64,000 bases of DNA from NCBI GenBank assembly GCA_958295855.1, contig OY282383.1, positions 2,584,481-2,648,480 of the forward strand, in the 5' to 3' direction. Positions 57,281-64,000 of the stretch are shown here, one piece after another; positions within the stretch are counted from its first letter, which is position 1, and every line of letters starts with the position of its first letter. Origin of the DNA: an uncultured Poribacteria bacterium (lineage in GTDB: Bacteria > Poribacteria > WGA-4E > WGA-3G). A model generated the notes under the pieces. That model was not told the origin of the DNA and made no database searches. It saw nothing but the letters and a program-made list of their open reading frames with translations. Both the position numbers and the translations under genes were made by a program.

Positions 57281-58120
57281 CTATAGCGGGAGTTCAGAAT
57301 CGGAATCCGATGTTTTCTTGGGTGTCTCTGTCTGAGTCGCCTGTGTATCCGTTTGCTGTGCCCCGAATATAAGTGCATCAAATTCATCAGAGGTAGTAGA
57401 AGTGCGCGCTGCTGCGAGAAACTCTTCTTCTTCACTCTGTGAATCGGTGCCGGCCAGCTCCTGTGCGACTTTTGAGCGCCCTTTGGCTTTCTCTCGGATT
57501 TCGCGCATCCGCGTCAATTCTGCAGAAGTGCCATCCGTGCTAATCCCGGAAAGCATGTCAGCGATTTCCTCTTGCTCCCGAGCGGTAATCAGATCGGCTA
57601 CGGCTTCAGACTGCTCTGACTTAATTTGTTCCAAGTCACGGTGTAGCCGCGTAATCTGCAATTTATGGGATTCAATATCGGCTTGCGCGCCTTCAATCTC
57701 GTTTTCAAGTTCCGTAATGCGGGATGTCTTCTCCTGCAAATTGGACTCGAAATCTCTGTAAGCTGTCACACATCGGATGTAATCGGGGGACTGTTTGACC
57801 TCTTCCGGGGCCATGCCTTCACCTTGCAGGTCGGCGGCAGTCTGCTGCGCTTTGGCTAGCGCGCCAGCCTTCAGTTCTTCCAACCTATCGACTTCGTCTG
57901 TAAGGTTTTTCACCGCCGTTTTCTTCTGTTCGACGAGTGCGATGAGTTGACCAATCGCTTGCTTGTAGCGTTGGATATTCCCCTTTTTATCGCCGATGAT
58001 GTCTTCATAAGCCCCTCTGACAGCTTCTGGGTTTTCCATCATTCTATCCGCGCTTTCATGTGCACGGCCGGTCAGCGTATACCAGATAGCCTTGAAAAAT
58101 CGCGTAAATCCATTTGCCAT
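57281..58120 (-). CDS. PspA/IM30 (ESCRT-III-like) coiled-coil protein
   Basis: 279 residues. N-terminus GFTRFFKAIWYTLTGRAHESADRM is a PspA-like amphipathic start; long helices with heptads follow (NIQRYKQAIGQLIALVEQKK, NLTDEVDRLEELKAGALAKA, ITELENEIEGAQADIESHKLQ), then a low-complexity Ser/Thr/Gln tail. PspA/Vipp1 proteins polymerise on stressed inner membranes. AGGAGG precedes the ATG. First gene of the run with the AAA+ ATPase and nuclease-like gene. Confidence 0.82.
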   Translation of the reverse strand: MANGFTRFFKAIWYTLTGRAHESADRMMENPEAVRGAYEDIIGDKKGNIQRYKQAIGQLIALVEQKKTAVKNLTDEVDRLEELKAGALAKAQQTAADLQGEGMAPEEVKQSPDYIRCVTAYRDFESNLQEKTSRITELENEIEGAQADIESHKLQITRLHRDLEQIKSEQSEAVADLITAREQEEIADMLSGISTDGTSAELTRMREIREKAKGRSKVAQELAGTDSQSEEEEFLAAARTSTTSDEFDALIFGAQQTDTQATQTETPKKTSDSDSELPL

Positions 58121-58296
58121 TGTTGTTCCTCCTGTTGTAAGCGTGCTTTGGAAGCGCGCAAATTGTTACAACATATTTGTTACCTTGGTCAAAATTTTGT
58201 ATACAAACCTATTTTGTAAATTTTAACACACTTTGTGCAAAACTGCAAGAAAATTCTGCATATTTCAAGAGGTCACGGAGAACCCACGGAGAGCTC

Positions 58297-61200
58297 CTAC
58301 GACTTTAACGCAGGCAACCCTTCAATAACCTTCACCGTCTCTTGACTGACTGTGATTACCTGTCCAAGCAAACGGAGGATATACTCCCCATCATCATCGC
58401 GATTTGGATCGTTCTTGATGCCGCTCCGTTTGTCTATTTTGACGCGATACTGATCCACTACCCACTCCAACGCTGAGCGGTTTCCTAACCGATACGCAAA
58501 CACCTCCGCAGGGATGCCCGCTAAGGTGAGGAAGTCGTTGTATTTCAACTGCGTTTTGTCTTTGGAGAGTTTCATTCTTTCTACCCGCAAATCTACCTGC
58601 ATACCCGGCGTTTCAATCGGCTCGAGTTTGTCATATTCGGGCTGCGTCTCATAGTTGACGTGCAAATCTGCGAGCTGCGCGCCGGCGTTAGCATAAGCCC
58701 AGAAGTCTTCGGCGAAGGGGATATGCGGTAAATCGCGCTTGAGATTTTCCTGATACCGCTCACGATAGTCAGGATGGTGCAAGAGTCCGTAGGTATAATG
58801 GAAGATGTCCCACTTGCTGATAGCGTTGTCTTGGTAATGCGTTCGGAACTGCACCAGTGCCCAATCGGTGATGTTTTCTTGTCGGTTTGTGCCATCTTCG
58901 TCGTAGGTGTAGAAGGGAAAGCATTGATTTCCATCTATAGCAGTTATCGTCAAATTCGGAATTACATTTGCTAAATAGCACCAAAAATCAGCACGGCCGC
59001 CTGTACTCGGTACACAAATCACCTGATTCTCTGTTTCGGTATCAGGTATGGGAAAGATGGAGCGAAACACATACCCGCATTCGTTCATCATTCTATGAAA
59101 GTATAGGTGTGATTTTGTAAACGGGCGATAGAGTGAAAATCGCACATTTTCAGTTGAGAATTTGGCCAGTTTGCCCTGTCTCAAGTTTGACTTCAGGCTG
59201 CGGGTCCACTTGAGCTTCGTATCATCAATTTCTATAAAATCATTGACGTTGATGTTTCTGTCACTTCGTCGTTCCCATTTAGACACTTGCCCATTGTAAG
59301 TTTCCATCATCGTTTGCATATTTTCGGTAAGCGCCTTGAAATTAAAATTGTAAGTCCACGTGTCGCGATTCGTTACCACACCGAGGCTATAGGTTTTAAA
59401 AAGTGTTCCCTCCACATCCCCCTTGCCCGCCTTTGCCATTTTGCTGCCCATCGGAATAAAGGTGTCAAACTCGGCGTGGAGCCCTTCGGTGAGCCACGTA
59501 TGCCGTTTATCGGGTGCCAACGCCTGCCACGCTACATTGCCAACGTGCTGCTTTTCTTCTAAAAACGCAAACGTCTGTTCTTTATTCAAATCTGCGACTT
59601 CACCGTGATAGAGAATCCGCGCAGGCTGCCCTCGGTGCTGTTTTGACTTCACGAGAATATTGATGCTCACTCCTACCTGAATCCCAAACACGTTGGCATC
59701 CCCAGGCTGCCCTTTGCGGATGTTCCCGCCTAAATCCAGGATATAGAGCGTGTCAAACTCATCGGCGAGATGTCGCCGCATCCCGTCAAACATCTGCGCG
59801 TCAATAAAACTGTTATTCGTCACAAACACGACGAGGCCCTCATCGCCGAGTTTATCTGTTGCCCACCGAATCGCCTTCACATAGGGATCATAGAGTTTAC
59901 TTTTCGACTGCGCGCTGGAAGCTGCAACGTACGTCGCGCGTACCCGCGCATCAACCGCCTCGTGCTGCCGATTCTTGTTGTTATCGTTTTCGTTTTTCTG
60001 TCCAGCATTGTAGGGCGGATTGCCAATGACAACGAACATTGGCGTAGTTTTCTGCTCCTCAACCCGCAGCGTGTTTTCTGGCGTGAAATAGGCAAACTCC
60101 CCGGTTTCGTGCGGTACATCCATCAAACCGAAGGTATCAAAAGTATCCACGAAGCAGATATGTGGGAACGGCTCGTAGGTGCCGGTTCTCTCAAAATAGG
60201 CGTGTTCGATATTGAGACTGGCGATGTAGTAGGGGAGCAGCATCACCTCATTGCAGTGCAGTTCCTCGCGATATTTCTGCGGCAACCTTCTGCCCTGAAT
60301 GTCTTGCATCAGGCGCACGATGAAGTTGCCGGTGCCGACGAACGGATCGATGATGTGGACACCCGTATCTGATAGCGACCGGCCGAATGCCTCACTGAGA
60401 ACGTGAGTGGTGCTTTTCACCATGAAATTGACTATCGGTTGGGGCGTATAGACAATGCCGTGCGTATCGGCAACCTTGACTGAAAAGCCTTGAAAGAACT
60501 GCTCATAAACGGTATTCAAAAAAGTCTGTTTCTGAGCATAGTCGGTGAGGGTCGCGGCGGTTTTCTCAAGCACAACGTAGAACGGGTCTAAACTTTCAAG
60601 AAATTGATCGCGATTCAGTGCATGTTCAGTGAGCACATCAATGACTTTCTCAATTTCACTGGCAATAATGTTGCGGCGAGTGAAGTCCCTATTCTTGAAA
60701 ACAGTGGCGAAGATACGCTCGGTGAGCAGGTGCTGGATGAGCATCTCTTCCACTTGTGCCTCGGCGAGGTTTGCATCGATGGACGCTTTGCATTGCTGAT
60801 GAAAGTTCTCAAAGGCCGCGCGAAACCTGGCATTATCGCGCAGCTCACTCTGGATGAGACTTGCAACACCACGCCCAAGCACCGGCACCTTCTCTTTGAA
60901 TTCGTCAACGGCGGCGTACCAATCGGTGATGTTTTCTTCCTGATACCCAAAGAAGGTGTCCAGCAAATGGATAAGATTGTCCGGTTCGCTCACGTCTACA
61001 TCAAGGCGGAGGGTGCCGTTTTGATAGAGGAGGGCATGCGTGGGCGATTGAATAATGATATTTTTAAACGGGTAACCGGCTTCCGATTTCTTCTGTGCTT
61101 CGGTGGGGAGAGCGTCTTGTGTATCTTTTGCTTCCCAGTGTCCGTGTGGCAAGCCGAACGCATCGACGACTTCACCATCTAACCGGATGCGTCTGTTCTG

Positions 61201-61386
61201 TTTTGTGTGGCGTGTCTTTTCGCACACGAGGATGAGATCAACCTGTCTGCAATAGTGTTGGAGGAGGTTTTGGAATGCGGTTCGGACGGTGCCTTCATGT
61301 TCTGCCCCGATTTTTGTGTAGGCATCGAGTTCTGCGTAGTAGTTTTTGATGGGTTTGTGTGTCGGTTTGATGTTGAGATGTGGCAT
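58297..61386 (-). CDS. Type IIG restriction enzyme / N6-adenine methyltransferase, copy 1
   Basis: 1029 residues from the ATG at 61386 (GGAG 9 bases upstream). N-terminal endonuclease-like domain (residues ~50-110 with YAELDAYTKIGAEHEGTVR and GHWEAKDTQDALP, a D/E-x-K pattern), helical linker, methyltransferase domain with IIDPFVGTGNFIVRLMQD (SAM motif I) and VVIGNPPYNAGQ (catalytic NPPY), then a C-terminal target-recognition region (~665-785) and VVDQYRVKIDKRSGI-type end. One protein should both modify and cut one DNA site. It is the downstream member of a tandem pair. Confidence 0.92.
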   Translation of the reverse strand: MPHLNIKPTHKPIKNYYAELDAYTKIGAEHEGTVRTAFQNLLQHYCRQVDLILVCEKTRHTKQNRRIRLDGEVVDAFGLPHGHWEAKDTQDALPTEAQKKSEAGYPFKNIIIQSPTHALLYQNGTLRLDVDVSEPDNLIHLLDTFFGYQEENITDWYAAVDEFKEKVPVLGRGVASLIQSELRDNARFRAAFENFHQQCKASIDANLAEAQVEEMLIQHLLTERIFATVFKNRDFTRRNIIASEIEKVIDVLTEHALNRDQFLESLDPFYVVLEKTAATLTDYAQKQTFLNTVYEQFFQGFSVKVADTHGIVYTPQPIVNFMVKSTTHVLSEAFGRSLSDTGVHIIDPFVGTGNFIVRLMQDIQGRRLPQKYREELHCNEVMLLPYYIASLNIEHAYFERTGTYEPFPHICFVDTFDTFGLMDVPHETGEFAYFTPENTLRVEEQKTTPMFVVIGNPPYNAGQKNENDNNKNRQHEAVDARVRATYVAASSAQSKSKLYDPYVKAIRWATDKLGDEGLVVFVTNNSFIDAQMFDGMRRHLADEFDTLYILDLGGNIRKGQPGDANVFGIQVGVSINILVKSKQHRGQPARILYHGEVADLNKEQTFAFLEEKQHVGNVAWQALAPDKRHTWLTEGLHAEFDTFIPMGSKMAKAGKGDVEGTLFKTYSLGVVTNRDTWTYNFNFKALTENMQTMMETYNGQVSKWERRSDRNINVNDFIEIDDTKLKWTRSLKSNLRQGKLAKFSTENVRFSLYRPFTKSHLYFHRMMNECGYVFRSIFPIPDTETENQVICVPSTGGRADFWCYLANVIPNLTITAIDGNQCFPFYTYDEDGTNRQENITDWALVQFRTHYQDNAISKWDIFHYTYGLLHHPDYRERYQENLKRDLPHIPFAEDFWAYANAGAQLADLHVNYETQPEYDKLEPIETPGMQVDLRVERMKLSKDKTQLKYNDFLTLAGIPAEVFAYRLGNRSALEWVVDQYRVKIDKRSGIKNDPNRDDDGEYILRLLGQVITVSQETVKVIEGLPALKS

Positions 61387-61491
61387 GCTGTTTTCTCCGT
61401 GTTTTTTCAACTATTGAAATTACTTAACTCCGATTATACACGGATTGGGGAAGGATTGCAAGGGAAAAAGTCTGGGTTAGGTTTTCAGTTT

Positions 61492-61563
61492 TTCCGTAGG
61501 CCGCATCTCCGAATCCCGACACATCCCGGTAGGAGCGACCTCCAGGTCGCGATACCGGGCCTA
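61492..61563. repeat. Palindromic MITE-like repeat
   Basis: tttccgtaggccgcatctcc..., then cggtaggagcgacctccaggtcgcgataccggg (inverted gcgacct/aggtcgc). The core resembles 21660-21690 and 40598-40632. The gap 61387-61651 has no gene. Confidence 0.5.
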
Positions 61564-61618
61564 AAAACAGAAGTCGGCGCGCTTGACTTAGCATAAATAA
61601 TTGCTAAGGCTATCAGGA

Positions 61619-61681
61619 GGTCACGGCACACGGAGTGTGCCTACTACTTTGTCACGGCACACGGAGTGTGCCTACTACCTT
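61619..61681. repeat. Two tandem copies of a 27-bp repeat
   Basis: gtcacggcacacggagtgtgcctactac occurs twice in a row. Each unit contains the palindrome ggcacacggagtgtgcc. The second copy supplies the last codons of the upstream type IIG gene. Confidence 0.8.
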
Positions 61682-64000
61682 AGGCAATCTCTCAACAATC
61701 TCCACCGTCTCTAAACTGACTGTGATTACCTGGCCAAGCAAACGGAGGATATACTCCCCATCATCATCGCGATTTGGGTCGTTGACGATGCCGCTCCGTT
61801 TGTCTATTTTGACGCGATACTGATCCACTACCCACTCCAACGCTGAGCGGTTTCCTAACCGATACGCAAACACCTCCGCAGGGATGCCCGCTAAGGTGAG
61901 GAAGTCGTTGTATTTCAACTGCGTCTTGTCTTTGGAGAACTTCATTCTCTCTACCCGCAAATCTACCTGCATACCCGGCGTTTCAATCGGCTCAAGTTTG
62001 TCATATTCGGGTTGCGTCTCATAGTTGACGTGCAAATCTGCGAGCTGCGCCCCTGCCGCCGCAAACGCCCAGAAGTCTTCGGCGAAGGGGATATGCGGTA
62101 AATCGCGCTTGAGATTCATCTCATACCGTTCGCGATAATCGGGGTGATGCAGGAGTCCATAAGTATAGTGGAAAATGTCCCACTTGGAGATGGTGTCATC
62201 TTGGTAGTGCGTGCGGAACTGCACCAGCGCCCAATCGGTGATATTTTCGCGGCGGTTTGTGCCGTCTTCGTCGTAGGCGTAGAACGGGAAGCATTGATTT
62301 CCATCTATAGCAGTTATCGTCAAATTCGGAATTACATTTGCTAAATAGCACCAAAAATCAGCACGGCCGCCTGTACTCGGTACACAAATCACCTGATTCT
62401 CCATTTCCGTCTCAGTTGTAGAGAAGATAGGTAGTGCTCGATCGTTTAGCACCCGGTCAGAGAAGAGATGGGTTTTCGTAAAAGGACGATAGAGTGCCTT
62501 GCGCACCTTTTCTTCAGCAAATTCGGCGATTCTGCTGCGCTTCAACTTCGCTTTTAAGTCGCGGCTCCATTTGATTTTTGTGTCATCATACGCCACAAAC
62601 TCGTCAACGTTTGCATCTTTTTCTCTCCGCCGGTCCCACCTGAACACCTGCTCGTTGTAGACATCTATCATCTGCTGAACATTTTCAGAAAGCGTCTCTG
62701 CGTTGAAGTTGTAAACCCATGCATCGCGGTTCGTTGACACACCGAGCCCGTAGGTTTTAAAAAGTGTTCCCTCCACATCCCCTTTGCTCGCCTTTGCCGA
62801 CTTACTCCCTATCGGAATAAAGGTGTCAAAGTCAGTGTGGAGATCTTCCGTGAGCCACGTATGCCGTTTGTCAGGTGTCAACGCCTGCCACGCTACATTG
62901 CCAACGTGCTGCTTTTCGTCTAAAAACGCAAACGTCCGTTCTTTATTCAAATCTGCGACTTCGCCACTATAGAGAAGTCGCGCAGGCTGCCCTCGGTGCC
63001 GTTTTGATTTGACGAGGAAGTTGATGCTCACCCCAACCTGAATCCCAAACACGTTGGCATCCCCAGGCTGCCCTTTGCGGATGTTCCCACCTAAATCCAG
63101 AATATAGAGCGTGTCAAACTCATCGGCGAGATGGCACCGCATGCCATCAAACATCTGCGCGTCAATAAAACTGTTGTTCGTCACAAACGCAACGAGGCCC
63201 TCATCGCCGAGTTTATCTGTTGCCCACCGAATCGCCTTCACATAGGGATCATAGAGTTTGTTTTTTAACTGCGCGCTGGACGCTGCAACGTATGTCGCGC
63301 GTACCCGCGCATCGACCGCCTCGTGCTGCCGATTCTTGTTGTTATCGTTTTCGTTTTTCTGTCCAGCATTGTAGGGCGGATTGCCAATGACAACGAACAT
63401 CGGCTTAGTTTTCTGCTCCTCAACCCGCAGCGTGTTTTCTGGCGTGAAATAGGCAAACTCCCCGGTTTCGTGCGGTACATCCATCAAACTGAAGGTATCA
63501 AAAGTATCCACGAAGCAGATATGTGGGAACGGCTCGTAGGTGCCAGTTCTCTCAAAAAAGGCGTGTTCGATATTGAGACTGGCGATATAGTAGGGGAGCA
63601 GCATCACTTCATTGCAGTGCAGTTCCTCGCGGTATTTCTGCGGCAACCTTCTGCCCTGAATGTCTTGCATCAGGCGCACGATAAAGTTGCCGGTGCCCAC
63701 AAACGGATCGATGATGTGAACCCCCGTATCTGAGAGCGAACGTCCGAATTCTGTTTTGAGAACGTGAGTGGTGCTTTTCACCATGAAATTGACTATCGGT
63801 TGGGGCGTATAGACAATGCCGTGCGTATCGGCAACCTTGACTGAAAAGCCCTGAAAGAACTGCTCATAAACGGTATTCAAAAAAGTCTGTTTCTGAGCAT
63901 AGTCGGTGAGGGTCGCGGCGGTTTTCTCAAGCGCAACGTAGAACGGGTCTAAACTTTCAAGAAATTGATCGCGATTCAGTGCATGTTCAGTGAGCACATC
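61652..64000 (-). CDS. Type IIG restriction enzyme / N6-adenine methyltransferase, copy 2, N-terminus outside window
   Basis: Open frame from the window edge to 61652, about 782 residues visible. Same layout as copy 1: LTEHALNRDQFLES, SAM motif IIDPFVGTGNFIVRLMQD, NPPYNAGQ, target-recognition block, C-terminal VVDQYRVKIDKRSGI. DNA identity with copy 1 is very high outside one block (for example 110 identical bases 62291-62400 vs 58921-59030). The block 62401 to about 62760 is divergent. The C-terminus VVGTLRVP comes from an intergenic repeat. The endonuclease part lies outside the window. Confidence 0.9.
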   Translation of the reverse strand, partial: DVLTEHALNRDQFLESLDPFYVALEKTAATLTDYAQKQTFLNTVYEQFFQGFSVKVADTHGIVYTPQPIVNFMVKSTTHVLKTEFGRSLSDTGVHIIDPFVGTGNFIVRLMQDIQGRRLPQKYREELHCNEVMLLPYYIASLNIEHAFFERTGTYEPFPHICFVDTFDTFSLMDVPHETGEFAYFTPENTLRVEEQKTKPMFVVIGNPPYNAGQKNENDNNKNRQHEAVDARVRATYVAASSAQLKNKLYDPYVKAIRWATDKLGDEGLVAFVTNNSFIDAQMFDGMRCHLADEFDTLYILDLGGNIRKGQPGDANVFGIQVGVSINFLVKSKRHRGQPARLLYSGEVADLNKERTFAFLDEKQHVGNVAWQALTPDKRHTWLTEDLHTDFDTFIPIGSKSAKASKGDVEGTLFKTYGLGVSTNRDAWVYNFNAETLSENVQQMIDVYNEQVFRWDRRREKDANVDEFVAYDDTKIKWSRDLKAKLKRSRIAEFAEEKVRKALYRPFTKTHLFSDRVLNDRALPIFSTTETEMENQVICVPSTGGRADFWCYLANVIPNLTITAIDGNQCFPFYAYDEDGTNRRENITDWALVQFRTHYQDDTISKWDIFHYTYGLLHHPDYRERYEMNLKRDLPHIPFAEDFWAFAAAGAQLADLHVNYETQPEYDKLEPIETPGMQVDLRVERMKFSKDKTQLKYNDFLTLAGIPAEVFAYRLGNRSALEWVVDQYRVKIDKRSGIVNDPNRDDDGEYILRLLGQVITVSLETVEIVERLPKVVGTLRVP

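Overview
The window is 64 kb of bacterial chromosome. LolA, secreted propellers and a periplasmic binding protein suggest a diderm cell envelope. The content mix suggests a Candidatus Poribacteria-like organism or a neighbouring uncultivated lineage: a complete Pup-proteasome cluster, several Gfo/Idh/MocA oxidoreductases, a sulfatase, mannonate dehydratase and sialidase-like genes, a large polytopic membrane protein, and many short palindromic or MITE-like intergenic repeats. The taxonomy is an inference from gene content, since no rRNA or tRNA gene was seen.

Layout. 1-1.07 kb: the end of an IS607-family element, with a frameshifted tnpA and the 5' part of tnpB. 1.2-1.6 kb: a small coiled-coil gene cut by a stop codon before its membrane anchor. 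1.7-11.4 kb: a minus-strand run mpa-dop-pup-prcB-prcA-pafA-ppdK, in the mycobacterial gene order, behind a consensus sigma70-type promoter. 11.6-15.2 kb: a minus-strand run of a hypothetical gene, lolA, pgsA, thpR and recA. 15.5-21.5 kb (plus): metH, a DUF58 protein and an oxidoreductase. 22.2-24.3 kb: a two-gene type II restriction-modification system (C5 methyltransferase plus BsuBI/PstI-like endonuclease). 24.3-26 kb: an oxidoreductase and a TPR protein.

26.4-35.95 kb is the main accessory island. It holds a type III-B (Cmr) CRISPR effector operon, cmr1-cmr2(cas10)-cmr3-cmr4-cmr5-cmr6, followed by a CARF-RelE effector, a truncated cas6 and a SWIM zinc-finger fragment. The island is flanked by two direct copies of an intergenic repeat. 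It has no CRISPR array and no cas1/cas2. Cas10 keeps the GGDD cyclase motif but lacks an N-terminal HD nuclease, so interference would rely on Cmr4 RNA cleavage and cyclic oligoadenylate signalling to the CARF effector. The striking point is that Cmr6 carries a ~100-residue C-terminal extension that resembles the RelE-like domain of the adjacent CARF protein. I consider this the best candidate for an undescribed arrangement.

36-54.6 kb: mainly catabolic and transport genes (2-hydroxyacid dehydrogenase, enolase-superfamily enzyme, polytopic membrane protein, Ca/Na exchanger, aldo/keto reductase, RluD-type pseudouridine synthase, sialidase-like propeller, PQQ-type propeller, mannonate dehydratase, sulfatase, PotD-like protein, rhodanese, oxidoreductase pair). 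A second IS607 copy, internally deleted but with both ends, lies at 41.8-42.3 kb.

54.7-58.1 kb: a three-gene cassette of a PspA/ESCRT-III-like coiled-coil protein, a two-module AAA+ ATPase and a PD-(D/E)XK nuclease-like protein. 58.3-64 kb: two tandem, nearly identical type IIG restriction-methyltransferase genes that differ mostly in one internal block, probably the target-recognition region. The second copy runs off the window.
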